The notes under the pieces were generated by a model. It did no database searches, was not told the origin of the DNA, and saw nothing but the letters and a program-made list of their open reading frames with translations. Both the position numbers and the translations under genes were made by a program. A DNA stretch of 64,000 bases from positions 186,001-250,000 of the forward strand of contig NZ_CP023275.1 in NCBI RefSeq assembly GCF_002309535.1, given 5' to 3'. Within the stretch, counting starts at the first letter, position 1, and the number at the start of each line of letters is the position of its first letter. This stretch comes from Sulfurospirillum diekertiae. Lineage in GTDB: Bacteria; Campylobacterota; Campylobacteria; Campylobacterales; Sulfurospirillaceae. Shown here in pieces: positions 18,356 through 28,370 of the stretch.

Positions 18356-19390
18356 ATGATTTTGGACAAGATAATAGGATTCTTCTCAAGTGATATGAGT
18401 ATCGACCTTGGAACGGCGAATACCTTGGTATTGGTCAAAGGTAAAGGTATTATTATCAATGAGCCTTCCGTCGTCGCTGTACAACGCAACCGCTATGGTA
18501 AACAAAATATCTTAGCAGTGGGTAAAGAGGCAAAAAATATGGTGGGTAAGACGCCAGGTGACATTGAAGCGATCCGCCCAATGCGTGATGGCGTTATCGC
18601 TGATTTTGATATGACGGAGAAAATGATTCGTTATTTCATTGAAAAGGCGCATCGAAGAAAAAGCTTTTTACGACCCCGTATCATCATCTGCGTTCCTTAT
18701 GGTTTGACACAAGTAGAACGTAAAGCGGTACGTGAATCTGCAATGAGCGCAGGGGCACGTGAAGTTTTCCTCATCGAAGAGCCTATGGCAGCAGCCATTG
18801 GTGCAGGACTCCCTGTCCGTGAGCCACAAGGAAGTTTGGTTGTTGACATCGGCGGTGGTACAACTGAAATCGGCGTTGTATCTTTAGGTGGGTTGGTTAT
18901 CAGTAAATCCATTCGCGTTGCGGGTGATAAGATTGATATGGCTATTGTCGATTACGTTAAGAAAAAATATAACTTATTAATTGGTGAGCGAACGGGGGAA
19001 GAGATCAAAATCGCTATTGGTACAGCTGTTCCTATGGATGAACCTATCTCTATGGTGGTTAAAGGGCGCGATCAAGTGAGCGGACTTTTGAGCCGTATTG
19101 AACTGACCAGTGAAGATGTACGAGATGCCATTAAAGAACCACTCAAAGAAATTGCCGACGCGCTTAAAGATGTCCTTGAAGTGATGCCTCCAGACCTTGC
19201 AGGGGATATTGTTGAAAACGGTGTTGTTTTAACCGGTGGTGGAGCTTTGATTCGAGGCTTCGATAAATACCTTTCAGACATCGTGAAGTTACCTGTTTTT
19301 GTTGCCGATGAACCACTTTTAGCGGTTGCAAAAGGTACAGGAAAAGCACTCGAAGAGATTGAACTTTTACAACAATTGTCGAATGAGTAA
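18356..19390 (+). CDS. mreB: Rod shape-determining protein MreB
   Basis: Actin-like ATPase that organises sidewall peptidoglycan synthesis. It has the phosphate 1 loop [10 protein letters not shown], phosphate 2 [13 protein letters not shown], adenosine motif [13 protein letters not shown], and a short amphipathic N-terminus ([12 protein letters not shown]). 344 residues, as usual. The mreC ATG lies inside its final codons. A rod or spiral cell is implied. Confidence 0.98.
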   Translation: MILDKIIGFFSSDMSIDLGTANTLVLVKGKGIIINEPSVVAVQRNRYGKQNILAVGKEAKNMVGKTPGDIEAIRPMRDGVIADFDMTEKMIRYFIEKAHRRKSFLRPRIIICVPYGLTQVERKAVRESAMSAGAREVFLIEEPMAAAIGAGLPVREPQGSLVVDIGGGTTEIGVVSLGGLVISKSIRVAGDKIDMAIVDYVKKKYNLLIGERTGEEIKIAIGTAVPMDEPISMVVKGRDQVSGLLSRIELTSEDVRDAIKEPLKEIADALKDVLEVMPPDLAGDIVENGVVLTGGGALIRGFDKYLSDIVKLPVFVADEPLLAVAKGTGKALEEIELLQQLSNE

Positions 19391-20129
19391 ATTTAAAATC
19401 ATTATTTTGCTTTGCATCTTTGTGTTTGTATCGTTTCGGTACAGCACAGATGCAAGGCACATTATAGGTGGCATTAATACAAAAATTCTTGCTTCTTATG
19501 GTGATATGAAAATGCAAATTGAAGCTAAGATCAATGAACATTTTGCTCAACAAGAAGAGATTCAGCGATTACGTACCGAAAATCAATCATTACAAAAATC
19601 AGCCGTTCTTTCCATTGCTTTTGCAAGTAAACTGAGCGATATGCTTAAGGAACACAATGTTACAGCATACAATCCTCGTGTGAGTATGATTCAATCCATT
19701 GGGTATACCAATTTGAATGATTATGGCAAAGTATGGTTAAAGTTCGATGACTTTAATCAAAGTAAAATTTATGGACTCTTACAACAAGGATACGCAGCAG
19801 GCATTGTTGTCTCGAACGATGGGCACCCTCAAGGGTTACTTTTAAGTGATCCAAAATCCATATTTGCTGTCTATATTGGAAATCAAAAAATGCAAGGTGT
19901 TGCGCAAGGTAACCGCAAAGAAGTGCTAGTCAAATATATTTCTCAGTGGTTACAGCCACAAGTGGGAGATGAAGTTGTCACCAGCGGACTGGATGGAATT
20001 TTCTTTGAAGGTATAAAAGTGGGAGTCGTGACGGAAGTCATTGATGAAGAGTCTTCAAAAACGGTGGTCGTAAAACCCTATGCAGCGCCACATGTACCAG
20101 CGTATATGCATGTCATTATGCAAAACTAG
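19383..20129 (+). CDS. mreC: Rod shape-determining protein MreC
   Basis: Periplasmic shape protein of the elongasome. It has one N-terminal transmembrane helix (about residues 4-20), a coiled coil (about 45-75, [16 protein letters not shown]) and a beta-rich C-terminal domain with [19 protein letters not shown], the MreC hallmark. The start at 19383 overlaps the last eight bases of mreB. 248 residues. No mreD follows, as in related Campylobacterota. Confidence 0.92.
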   Translation: MSKFKIIILLCIFVFVSFRYSTDARHIIGGINTKILASYGDMKMQIEAKINEHFAQQEEIQRLRTENQSLQKSAVLSIAFASKLSDMLKEHNVTAYNPRVSMIQSIGYTNLNDYGKVWLKFDDFNQSKIYGLLQQGYAAGIVVSNDGHPQGLLLSDPKSIFAVYIGNQKMQGVAQGNRKEVLVKYISQWLQPQVGDEVVTSGLDGIFFEGIKVGVVTEVIDEESSKTVVVKPYAAPHVPAYMHVIMQN

Positions 20130-20190
20130 TCTTGAATCCACTGCCTTTGAGGCATTGGGTTGAATACTACATGTAGATTAAAGGAAAGAG

Positions 20191-23100
20191 ATGCCAAAAC
20201 GTCAAGATATTAAAACCATATTATTAATCGGATCAGGTCCTATTGTAATCGGACAGGCATGTGAATTTGACTATTCAGGAACGCAAGCAGCAAAAACTTT
20301 AAAAGAGCTTGGATACAGAGTTGTGCTTGTTAACTCCAATCCAGCGACCATTATGACAGACCCTGAATTTGCAGATCGCACTTATATTGAACCTATTACA
20401 CCTGAAGTGATTGCCCGTATTATTGAAAAAGAGAGAGTCGATGCTATTCTTCCAACGATGGGTGGACAAACGGCACTGAATGTCGCGATGACGATGCATG
20501 ACCAAGGAATGCTCAAAGATATTATATTTTTAGGTGCCAATCCCGCAGCGATTAAAAAAGGTGAAGACAGACAAGCCTTTAAAGAAGCGATGCTTAAAAT
20601 TGGGATGGATTTACCAATCAGTGCCTATGCCTATAATTTAGAAGATGCGTATGCGGCAGCAGATAAAATTGGATTTCCACTGATTATTCGTGCCTCTTAT
20701 ACCTTAGCAGGTGGTGGTAGCGGTGTTGCCTATAACATTGATGAGTTCAAAGAACTTGCCATGGCAGGGCTTGATGCCAGCCCGATTAATGAGATTTTGA
20801 TTGAAGAGTCTCTGCTGGGTTGGAAAGAGTACGAGATGGAAGTCATCCGTGATCATGCCGATAACTGCATCATCGTCTGCTCCATCGAGAACTTTGATCC
20901 GATGGGTGTTCACACGGGGGATTCCATTACCATTGCACCAGCTCTAACGTTGACTGATAAAGAGTACCAACGTATGCGAAATGCTTCATTTGCGATTCTT
21001 CGTGAAATTGGTGTGGATACGGGAGGAAGTAACGTACAGTTTTCCATCTGTCCGCAAACAGGAAGAATGACCGTTATTGAGATGAATCCACGTGTCAGTC
21101 GTAGTTCTGCACTTGCATCTAAAGCGACAGGTTATCCGATTGCCAAAGTGGCAACGCTTTTAGCGGTTGGCTTTACCCTCGATGAGATTAAAAATGACAT
21201 TACAGGAACGGCGGCAAGCTTTGAGCCAGTCATTGACTACATCGTGACGAAGATTCCTCGTTTTACGTTTGAAAAATTTCCATTGGCAGATTCAACGCTG
21301 ACCACTTCAATGAAGAGTGTGGGCGAGGTTATGGCGATTGGTCGTACGTTCAAAGAGTCATTCCAAAAAGCACTTTGCTCTCTTGAAACCAATTTAAGTG
21401 GATTTGAGAGCCTTAAAGTAGACGAAGATAAACTCAAAAATGAGATCAGAAGACCAAACTGCGATAGAGTGCTCTATGTGGGTGAAGCATTCCGTCGAGG
21501 TTATAGCGTTGAAGATGTATTTAATCTAAGTAAAATTGATCCATGGTTCTTAGGTCAAATTAAAGAAATTATTGATTTTGAGACAAAAATTGATATGTTT
21601 ATTCTCAACGATGAAGAACTGTTACGTAAAGCTAAAACAATGGGTTTCTCAGACAAAATGATCGCAAAACTGATCAACAAAGAAGACAACTTAGAGCTCA
21701 CAACCAATGACATCTACTTTGCACGTAATAAACTCGGCATCGACTTTGAATACAATGAAGTTGACACGTGTGCGGCGGAATTTAAAGCTCTGACACCGTA
21801 CCTTTACTCCACGACCAATGTGACCAAATTACCTTTACATGTAAAAGAGAAAGAGACACAGAAAAAAGTCATGATCATCGGTGGAGGACCAAACAGAATT
21901 GGTCAAGGCATTGAGTTTGACTACTGTTGTGTTCACGCGGCATATGCCTTAAATGACATGGGTGTTAAAACCATTATGTACAACTGCAACCCAGAAACCG
22001 TTTCAACTGATTATGATACGAGCGATATTCTCTACTTTGAACCGATTGATTTTGAACATGTTAGAAGTGTGGTTGAAAAAGAGAATCCAGATGGCGTTAT
22101 CGTTCATTTTGGTGGACAAACACCTCTTAAATTGGCTAAAAAACTCACTGTTATGGGTGCAAAAATCATTGGCACAACAGCGCGTGTGATCGATATGGCA
22201 GAAGATAGAGAAAAATTTTCGAAATTTATCACTGAAAATAATATCAAACAACCTCATAATGCAACCGCAACGAGTGAAGAAGAGGCGATTGAAAAAGCAA
22301 AAGAGATTGGATATCCTGTTCTTGTGCGCCCAAGCTACGTTCTAGGTGGGCGTGCAATGCGTATCGTTTACAATGAGAGCGAACTACGTACCTATATGAA
22401 TGAAGCAGTGAGCGTGAGCCATAATTCACCTGTATTAATTGACCAATTCTTAGATCGTGCTATTGAAATGGATGTTGATGCTATTTGTGATGGCAAAGAG
22501 GTTTATATCGGCGGTATTATGCAACACATCGAAGAAGCGGGTATTCACAGTGGAGATAGTGCTTGTTCATTACCTTCTATCAGCCTTAGCGATGCACTTT
22601 TAAGTAAAATTGAATCTCAAACCAAACAAATCGCGCTAAACCTTGGTGTTGTAGGTTTGATGAACATTCAATATGCGATCTACCAAGACGATGTCTATAT
22701 GATCGAAGTTAATCCTCGTGCTAGCCGTACCGTCCCCTTTGTCAGTAAAGCGACCGGTATTCCAATGGCAAAAGTTGCGACACGTGTTATGTTCCAAGGA
22801 AATCTCCGAGAAGCGCTTTCTTTTTACGACAAATTTGACGTGGTACGCGAAGGCAATGGCATCTTAAAACCTAAAAAATTTGATCATGTTGCAGTGAAAG
22901 AAGCGGTATTCCCGTTCAATAAACTTCAAGGCGCAGACCTTATTTTAGGACCTGAGATGAAATCAACGGGTGAAGTTATGGGCATTAGCCGCAACTTCCC
23001 TGCTTCATTTGCTAAAAGCCAAATCGCTTCAGCGAACGTACTACCCAAAAGCGGTTCAGTCTTTATCTCGTTAGTAGACATCGACAAATCCTTTGCCAAA

Positions 23101-23448
23101 GAGATCGGGACGAAATTTGAAGCGCTTGGCTTTAAGGTCATCGCAACAGGTGGAACGCACAAAGCCTTGCAAGAAGCCGGTGTGAATGCAGAGTTTGTTT
23201 ATAAAATCTCTGAAGGTCGCCCTAATATCGAAGATAAACTCAAAAATGGTGACATTGCCCTTGTGATTAACACGAGCGATAATAAATCCAGCAAAGACGA
23301 TGCAAAGAAAATTCGCCAAGCCGTGCTTCGCTTTAAAATCCCTTACTTTACCACTGTCTCTGCGGCATCTGCTGCAACGACAGCGATAGAGTACATTCAA
23401 GACAAAAGTGCGCTTGAACCACGTGCTTTACAAGATTATTTAAACTAG
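20191..23448 (+). CDS. carB: Carbamoyl phosphate synthase large subunit
   Basis: Makes carbamoyl phosphate for arginine and pyrimidines, using ammonia from CarA (not in this window). Two homologous halves, each with an ATP-grasp domain: [17 protein letters not shown] at the N-terminus and [16 protein letters not shown] at about residue 567, each with a EMNPR or EVNPR motif. A C-terminal MGS-like allosteric domain has [16 protein letters not shown]. 1085 residues, full length. It contains one exact palindrome at 21834-21845, in the linker between the halves. Confidence 0.98.
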   Translation: MPKRQDIKTILLIGSGPIVIGQACEFDYSGTQAAKTLKELGYRVVLVNSNPATIMTDPEFADRTYIEPITPEVIARIIEKERVDAILPTMGGQTALNVAMTMHDQGMLKDIIFLGANPAAIKKGEDRQAFKEAMLKIGMDLPISAYAYNLEDAYAAADKIGFPLIIRASYTLAGGGSGVAYNIDEFKELAMAGLDASPINEILIEESLLGWKEYEMEVIRDHADNCIIVCSIENFDPMGVHTGDSITIAPALTLTDKEYQRMRNASFAILREIGVDTGGSNVQFSICPQTGRMTVIEMNPRVSRSSALASKATGYPIAKVATLLAVGFTLDEIKNDITGTAASFEPVIDYIVTKIPRFTFEKFPLADSTLTTSMKSVGEVMAIGRTFKESFQKALCSLETNLSGFESLKVDEDKLKNEIRRPNCDRVLYVGEAFRRGYSVEDVFNLSKIDPWFLGQIKEIIDFETKIDMFILNDEELLRKAKTMGFSDKMIAKLINKEDNLELTTNDIYFARNKLGIDFEYNEVDTCAAEFKALTPYLYSTTNVTKLPLHVKEKETQKKVMIIGGGPNRIGQGIEFDYCCVHAAYALNDMGVKTIMYNCNPETVSTDYDTSDILYFEPIDFEHVRSVVEKENPDGVIVHFGGQTPLKLAKKLTVMGAKIIGTTARVIDMAEDREKFSKFITENNIKQPHNATATSEEEAIEKAKEIGYPVLVRPSYVLGGRAMRIVYNESELRTYMNEAVSVSHNSPVLIDQFLDRAIEMDVDAICDGKEVYIGGIMQHIEEAGIHSGDSACSLPSISLSDALLSKIESQTKQIALNLGVVGLMNIQYAIYQDDVYMIEVNPRASRTVPFVSKATGIPMAKVATRVMFQGNLREALSFYDKFDVVREGNGILKPKKFDHVAVKEAVFPFNKLQGADLILGPEMKSTGEVMGISRNFPASFAKSQIASANVLPKSGSVFISLVDIDKSFAKEIGTKFEALGFKVIATGGTHKALQEAGVNAEFVYKISEGRPNIEDKLKNGDIALVINTSDNKSSKDDAKKIRQAVLRFKIPYFTTVSAASAATTAIEYIQDKSALEPRALQDYLN
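21834..21845. repeat. TTTACATGTAAA palindrome, copy 3
   Basis: Exact copy in carB, read as LPLHVKEKE in the linker before the second ATP-grasp half. Confidence 0.9.
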
Positions 23449-23454
23449 AAAACC

Positions 23455-23895
23455 ATGAACCCCAACCTTGTTTATCTTGCGCAAACAGAGACAACGGTGG
23501 GGTTCCTTTCCCAAAATGCTGAAGCACTCGCTCGCACAAAAAACCGCCCCCAAGGTAAACCTTTTCTCATTAGTGTTGATTCACTGAACACCCTTCGTTC
23601 CTTTACCAGAGTTCCCAAACATCATAAAAACCGTGTTCGAAGAGTCCAAAAAACGACTTTTGTTTACCCATGCGGATTGGCGATTCGTGTTGTAAAATAT
23701 GAAGAGCATTTGCAGTTTTTGAAAAAATTTAAATGGAGCTACTCCACCTCGTCTAATCCTAGTGGAAAGGGCTTTGATGAAGCATTTGCAATCGAAAAAG
23801 CGGATGTCATTGTTTTTACATGTAAAGGTTTTTTTGAAGATAAACCCTCAACTATTTACAAACTTGGAAAACGAAAATTAAGGAAATTACGGTAA
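23455..23895 (+). CDS. Short Sua5/YciO/YrdC-family protein
   Basis: 146-residue protein related to the YrdC/Sua5 family that makes threonylcarbamoyl-AMP for tRNA t6A. It keeps NLVYLAQTETTVGFLSQNAEALARTKNRP (spaced motifs TETTVGF and KNRPQGKPFLISV) and TSSNPSGKGF. It is shorter than TsaC (about 190 residues), as in other Campylobacterota. Whether it is the working t6A enzyme is not certain. It begins six bases after carB and shares one base with the next gene. An exact palindrome lies near its 3' end. Confidence 0.82.
   Translation: MNPNLVYLAQTETTVGFLSQNAEALARTKNRPQGKPFLISVDSLNTLRSFTRVPKHHKNRVRRVQKTTFVYPCGLAIRVVKYEEHLQFLKKFKWSYSTSSNPSGKGFDEAFAIEKADVIVFTCKGFFEDKPSTIYKLGKRKLRKLR
23815..23826. 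repeat. TTTACATGTAAA palindrome, copy 4
   Basis: Exact copy in the YrdC-like gene, read as VFTCKGF. Confidence 0.9.
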
Positions 23896-24518
23896 TGAAT
23901 CTGCAAAAACTTAAAGAGGCAGAAGCCTATTTTTTGGAACTCTATCCGCAAGGTTTTGAGGATGTAGGACTTTTACCCATCATCAAACGACATAATACCG
24001 CCAAAATTGGCGAACACGTCCGTGAGCTATTTGCCAAAGAGAACTTCACACAGCCTGAGCTCATCTGCGAAAACTTCACCAAAATCGTCTCAAAATCGAC
24101 CCTAATCTCACTCTTTGAAAAACCAAAAGTAAGAGATATGATTAAGTCGATGCGCATGGAGCGAAGAGATATGCTCAGTATTGGTCTGTATGAACTGCTT
24201 TATGGTGACCCAAAAGAAGGCTTTGAGACGTTGGTAGAAGTGCTCTCGTTTTATAGTTTGGCAAAGTGGTCGATCGTAACACTTATACCGTATTATTTCT
24301 ACCGAGATAAAGAGTTTTTCATCAAGCCTACAACAACGAAAAATATTATCAATTTTTTTGAGATAGAAGGTTTAGTCTATAAGCCAAAACCGAGCTATGA
24401 ATTTTACGTGAAGTATAAAAAAGTTTTAGAAGGTATGAAAGTAAACGTTGGTGAGAAGATAAGCCACGATGACAATGCCGCCTTTACAGGCTTTTTGATG
24501 ATGGCGATGGAAGAATGA
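23895..24518 (+). CDS. Conserved hypothetical protein
   Basis: 207 residues, soluble, no signal peptide, mostly helical, with charged and aromatic residues. I recognise no domain. It starts at the last base of the YrdC-like gene (TAATG), so it is translated in the same operon as carB. The central part (RRDMLSIGLYELLYGDPKEGF) and the FYVKYKK stretch look like a conserved fold rather than low-complexity sequence. Possibly one of the Campylobacterota-specific proteins seen after carB. Confidence 0.7.
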   Translation: MNLQKLKEAEAYFLELYPQGFEDVGLLPIIKRHNTAKIGEHVRELFAKENFTQPELICENFTKIVSKSTLISLFEKPKVRDMIKSMRMERRDMLSIGLYELLYGDPKEGFETLVEVLSFYSLAKWSIVTLIPYYFYRDKEFFIKPTTTKNIINFFEIEGLVYKPKPSYEFYVKYKKVLEGMKVNVGEKISHDDNAAFTGFLMMAMEE

Positions 24519-24543
24519 TTAAATATTGTTAAAAAGGAAAAAG

Positions 24544-25209
24544 TTATAGATTACTTTTTCCTAGATTACATTTTGAACATAGTGTTTGCAAGTTTTCATA
24601 AACTGTATCTCCGCCTTTGCTCCAAGGCATAATATGATCTATATGTAATTCAACGGATGGATTTTTAGCAGGGCTAGCACCACATTGAACACATGCAAAA
24701 TTATCTCGTCTTAAAACTTGAAATCTCAATCTTAAAGACACATCTCTCCCATTTTTTGGTTTCACGCTTAAGTTTTGATTTTCTTTAGGAGCTGATAGCT
24801 CTTCATCATTTGCCCAGATTACAAATAATTTTAAAGCATCTGTCCATGATTTAAAACGTCTATTATAGGGGCTTTGTGAAAATTCTGAAATTTTATTATC
24901 TAAATCTCGCCTTGTTGGTTGTTTTCCAAGATGTTCCCATAAATTCAAAAGGTTTTTAAAAAGGCGTTCATCTGAAATATTAACTTCATTTGAAAGTTGA
25001 AGTCCTGCGAGTTTCAATGCTTTATTCCAAGTGCCAAATCTACGGCTAACCGTTGTACAATCATATTGTCCATATTGAGTATAAATTTTTTGAGTTAAAG
25101 AGATGACATTGAGTTTTTGAACAACATTTTTTAAATCATCAAGAATCATATCATCTGTTATTAATTCATTTTTAGCAGGGCTAAATTCAAATTTTTGCTT
25201 ACTTGACAT
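24544..25209 (-). CDS. HNH endonuclease with two homing-endonuclease-associated repeats
   Basis: 221 residues. Two helical repeats (about 22-68 and 80-128, each ending in a W-plus-ALKL motif, FGTWNKALKL and FKSWTDALKL) match the HNH-associated repeats that read DNA in homing enzymes. A C-terminal HNH nuclease follows (zinc cysteines C173, C176, C211, C214; catalytic HIDH at 189-192; N206). It sits alone on the minus strand between housekeeping genes, with no methylase nearby, so it looks acquired. It has no copy of the palindrome. The target is unknown. Confidence 0.88.
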   Translation of the reverse strand: MSSKQKFEFSPAKNELITDDMILDDLKNVVQKLNVISLTQKIYTQYGQYDCTTVSRRFGTWNKALKLAGLQLSNEVNISDERLFKNLLNLWEHLGKQPTRRDLDNKISEFSQSPYNRRFKSWTDALKLFVIWANDEELSAPKENQNLSVKPKNGRDVSLRLRFQVLRRDNFACVQCGASPAKNPSVELHIDHIMPWSKGGDTVYENLQTLCSKCNLGKSNL

Positions 25210-25233
25210 GAAAACCTTTCAACAAATTAAATT

Positions 25234-25890
25234 TTAAAGTTTCCCAGTAATCTTCCGAATTGCCAACGAAGCAAGCGTCAAACCAAACGAAGCGGTCACA
25301 CACATTAAACTTCCCATCTCTTTACAAATCGGTTTTTCATCTGAAAATACCGTTAAAAAAGTTCCTTGAAAGCCCGTTTTTTTAAGCCCATCTCTAAAGC
25401 CTTTTGCCAGCATATCGCCATATGTGTCCCAAATAGGGGCGTAATGAATTTTAGTAGGATCGATTTTTTTAGCACCACCAGCGGAGCTTAGGAGTTTGGT
25501 GTGGGCTTTGTGGGCTACGGCGATTTTGGCTTCCATATCATCGATCGCGTCGATAACGATGTCATAGGGTTCAAAGTTAAAACTCTCAACCCATTCAGGG
25601 GTGACTTTTGCCTCAATAGGGGTGACGCCTTTATAAAGGCTTGCCATATGTAAAACTTTGACTTCTCCCACGGCTTCTGAGCCCAGTTGTCTGTTTTGAT
25701 TGGTTACGTCGTAGCGGTCAAAATCGACGATGGTGATGTCGCTAATGCCCGTGCGGTATAAGGCATCTAAACATGGACTTCCGACTCCACCAATACCTAA
25801 AAGAAGGACTTTTGCCTTTTGGAGTTTTTCAAAATCTTCACCAAAAACTCTTCTGACACGTGAGTAACGATCTTCCATTATTGTATCCAT
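25234..25890 (-). CDS. tcdA: tRNA threonylcarbamoyladenosine dehydratase-like (ThiF/MoeB family)
   Basis: E1-like protein that adenylates a carboxyl group; the best match is TcdA, which cyclises t6A to ct6A in tRNA. The nucleotide-binding loop is LLLGIGGVGSPC (about 30-40), followed by VDFDRYDVTNQNRQ, in which Asp and the Asn-Arg-Gln contact ATP. 218 residues. The start could be 25890 or the ATG at 25878 that overlaps the surE stop (TAATG). MoeB/ThiF is a less likely alternative, as no sulphur-carrier gene is adjacent. Confidence 0.78.
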   Translation of the reverse strand: MDTIMEDRYSRVRRVFGEDFEKLQKAKVLLLGIGGVGSPCLDALYRTGISDITIVDFDRYDVTNQNRQLGSEAVGEVKVLHMASLYKGVTPIEAKVTPEWVESFNFEPYDIVIDAIDDMEAKIAVAHKAHTKLLSSAGGAKKIDPTKIHYAPIWDTYGDMLAKGFRDGLKKTGFQGTFLTVFSDEKPICKEMGSLMCVTASFGLTLASLAIRKITGKL

Positions 25891-26663
25891 TGTTTTAAAT
25901 TTTCAAGTTCATCATGAGCGGTCATGTCGAGTTTGATCGGTGTGATGGAGACATAGCCTTCATCAATGGCGCTGAGGTCACAGTCATCTGCCTCACCTTT
26001 TTTCCACTCCAGCGTATGAACACCAAGCCAGTAGTACTCTTCACCTCGTGGATTGCGGTGCAGATGCGCGTCATTGCCGTACATGCGATACCCTGCACGG
26101 GTGATCTTATAGCCCTTGCACTCTTCGGGTTTGAGGGCTGGGATATTGACATTTAAAAAGCGACGTTCCGCGAGAGGGAAAGAGCCCTCTAAGATGCGTT
26201 TAGAAAGATCGTACACGGTTTGCTCTGCAAGATCATAGCCGTGCGTGAGTTCAATGTTTTGAGGCCCACCCGTGTAAACTTGCGAGATCGCAATGGCAGG
26301 AACACCATGCAAGGCCGCTTCCATTGCAGCACTCGCTGTACCACTGTAGGTGATGTCTTCGCCTAAATTAGAGCCTTTATTAATGCCACTGACGACCAAA
26401 TCAGGTTTGGAATCACCTTCAAAAAGAGCGTTGAGTGAGAGATAAATACAATCCGTGGGCGTGCCATCATCCAGTTTGTAAAAATCATCGCCAATCGCAA
26501 CAAAGCGAAGGGGTCGTGTGAGCGTAAGGGAGTGTCCGCAGGCGGATTTTTCAGAAGTAGGTGCTACAATGGTGACTTGTCCTAAAGGACGAAGTGCACG
26601 AGCAAGAGCGTGAAGTCCCGTGCTTTCAAAGCCATCGTCATTGGTAATTAAAATACGTTTCAT
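25878..26663 (-). CDS. surE: 5'/3'-nucleotidase SurE
   Basis: Metal-dependent nucleotidase (survival protein E). The metal site NDDGFES begins at residue 8, with SACGHSLTL and SGINKGSNLGEDITYSGT, the family signature. 261 residues. Its 3' end overlaps the start of tcdA. It is transcribed away from lpxB, with a 154-base region between them that holds an unusual repeat structure. Confidence 0.95.
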   Translation of the reverse strand: MKRILITNDDGFESTGLHALARALRPLGQVTIVAPTSEKSACGHSLTLTRPLRFVAIGDDFYKLDDGTPTDCIYLSLNALFEGDSKPDLVVSGINKGSNLGEDITYSGTASAAMEAALHGVPAIAISQVYTGGPQNIELTHGYDLAEQTVYDLSKRILEGSFPLAERRFLNVNIPALKPEECKGYKITRAGYRMYGNDAHLHRNPRGEEYYWLGVHTLEWKKGEADDCDLSAIDEGYVSITPIKLDMTAHDELENLKQWIQ

Positions 26664-26703
26664 TGAAATGCCTATTTTTTAGTTACATTATAACGAAAGA
26701 GGC

Positions 26704-26806
26704 TTATAGTAGACTTCCTTTTTAGCTCATAAACGAAGTCTATTTTTAAGAGATTTTTGTATAGACTTCGTTTTAAAGAATAGACTTTTTTGATAACCTA
26801 CTATAA
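26704..26806. repeat. Nested inverted-repeat element between surE and lpxB
   Basis: The outer ends TTATAGTAG (26704-26712) and CTACTATAA (26798-26806) are a perfect 9-base inverted repeat. Inside, AAACGAAGTCTAT (26731-26743) and its exact complement (26761-26773) form a 13-base stem with a 17-base loop. The heptamer TAGACTT occurs four times, three direct (26710, 26762, 26781) and one inverted (26736). About 103 bases long and non-coding. It could be a MITE-like insertion or an operator/attenuator region for the two divergent genes. Confidence 0.6.
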
Positions 26807-26817
26807 AAGGTACGATT

Positions 26818-27849
26818 TTGAAATTACTTGTTTCCGCTCTAGAGCCATCCGCCAATTTACACTTAGAACCTCTTTTAAGTGCGCTGGAGCAGTGTGAATT
26901 GTATGGTATCTTTGATGAGCGTTTTGGAAAGCCGTTGCTACCAAGCAAAGCTTTTTCAATCATGGGGTTTTTAGATGCATTGCCTAAAATTCGTAAAGCC
27001 AAAAGAGCCATTAAGGTGATGGCACGAATGAGCTTTTTTGTGGATAAAGTGCTACTTATCGACTCGCCAGCGTTCAATATTCCTTTGGCAAAAGCCATTA
27101 AAACGATCAATCCTAATGTCGAAATTATCTACTATATCTTGCCACAAGTCTGGGCATGGAAGCCTAAACGTGTTGCAAAAGTGGAAAAATATTGTGATGT
27201 ACTGGCATCTATTTTGCCTTTTGAACAGCAATTTTATACGAAGGCAACCTATGTTGGGAATCCTCTGTTGGATGAAATTCCACTTTTTAAACTCAGTGCG
27301 GAAGAGACTGGGGTGATCGCCTTTTTGCCCGGTAGTCGCAAAAGTGAGATCCGAAGTCTCTTTCCTATCTATAAAGAGGTTGCTTCTCGCATAGAAGGTA
27401 AAGAGAAGTTGCTGGTGATTCCTCCACATTTTGACTATCGTGAAATTGTGGATATTTATGGTGATATTCATGACTTTAAAATTTGTCGCAATACCTATGA
27501 AGCGTTTGAAAAAAGTGAGTTTGCGTTTGTATGTTCTGGAACGGCAACGCTGGAAGCGGCACTTGTCGGTGTGCCTTTTGTATTGGCGTATAAAGCAAAA
27601 GCGTTTGATTATTGGGTTGCCCAGCAATTTGTAAAACTCAAACATGTAGGACTTGCCAATATTATTTTCGATTTTGAAAAGATGGAACCGTTACATGTAG
27701 AGTTATTGCAAGAAGATGTTTTTGCCGATAATCTACTCAAAGCCTATGAAAATATGGACAAAGAGGCATTTTTTAACCATGCCAAAAAACTTCGAACAAT
27801 GCTAAGCCACGGTAGTCAAGAGGCAATGATAAGCATAATGAAGGTATAA
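26818..27849 (+). CDS. lpxB: Lipid-A-disaccharide synthase
   Basis: GT-B glycosyltransferase that joins UDP-2,3-diacylglucosamine and lipid X. It shows the N-terminal SALEPSANLHL, YYILPQVWAWKPKR, FLPGSRKSEI and CSGTATLEAALVGVPFVLAYK motifs. 343 residues. It starts with TTG preceded by AAAGG; the homologous N-terminus leaves no better start. Near copies of the palindrome lie at 27690-27701 (PLHVE), with a weaker one at 27640. Confidence 0.95.
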   Translation: MKLLVSALEPSANLHLEPLLSALEQCELYGIFDERFGKPLLPSKAFSIMGFLDALPKIRKAKRAIKVMARMSFFVDKVLLIDSPAFNIPLAKAIKTINPNVEIIYYILPQVWAWKPKRVAKVEKYCDVLASILPFEQQFYTKATYVGNPLLDEIPLFKLSAEETGVIAFLPGSRKSEIRSLFPIYKEVASRIEGKEKLLVIPPHFDYREIVDIYGDIHDFKICRNTYEAFEKSEFAFVCSGTATLEAALVGVPFVLAYKAKAFDYWVAQQFVKLKHVGLANIIFDFEKMEPLHVELLQEDVFADNLLKAYENMDKEAFFNHAKKLRTMLSHGSQEAMISIMKV

Positions 27850-27872
27850 TGTAAAGATATAAGGAGTTAAAA

Positions 27873-28367
27873 ATGAGTACTAAAGAGCCGATGACCGAAT
27901 ACGGTTATCAAAAATTAACGAATGAATTATCTGACTTAAAAAAACGCCAACGACCTGAAACAGTCATTGAACTTGATATTGCACGAAGTCATGGTGATCT
28001 CAAAGAGAACTCAGAATACCATGCTGCGAAAGACCATTTGGCATTTTTAGATGGGCGCATTGGAGAACTAAGTGATCTTGTCTCTCGTGCACAAGTTATT
28101 AATCCAAATTCCTATGAGCATGATAAAATCCGTTTTGGCTCAACCATTAAATTAGAAAATACGGAGACGGGCGATGAACTGACCTATACCATCGTTGGGA
28201 GCACAGAGAGCAATCCTGATAGAGGGCTTATCTCCTATCATACGCCCTTATCTCAACAGCTTTTAGGGCATGGAGAGGGTGAAGAAGTCACCATTAAGTT
28301 ACCTTCTGGTCAACAGATTTTTGAGATTTTAGAAGTTATTTATATCGAGATTCAATTCGAGGAATAA
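27873..28367 (+). CDS. greA: Transcription elongation factor GreA
   Basis: Rescues backtracked RNA polymerase by stimulating transcript cleavage. The N-terminal coiled coil carries the two tip acidic residues in ARSHGDLKENSEYHAAKD, and the C-terminal FKBP-like domain has the Campylobacterota form of the GreA signature. 164 residues. AAGGAG lies seven bases before the ATG. It is cotranscribed with lpxB (23-base gap) and argC (three-base gap). Confidence 0.97.
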   Translation: MSTKEPMTEYGYQKLTNELSDLKKRQRPETVIELDIARSHGDLKENSEYHAAKDHLAFLDGRIGELSDLVSRAQVINPNSYEHDKIRFGSTIKLENTETGDELTYTIVGSTESNPDRGLISYHTPLSQQLLGHGEGEEVTIKLPSGQQIFEILEVIYIEIQFEE

Positions 28368-28370
28368 AGT

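Noticed and set aside
27052-27645. Antisense ORF of 197 codons over lpxB
   Set aside because: Long, but opposite a clear lpxB, with Arg/Phe/Lys-rich composition and no motif. Shadow frame.
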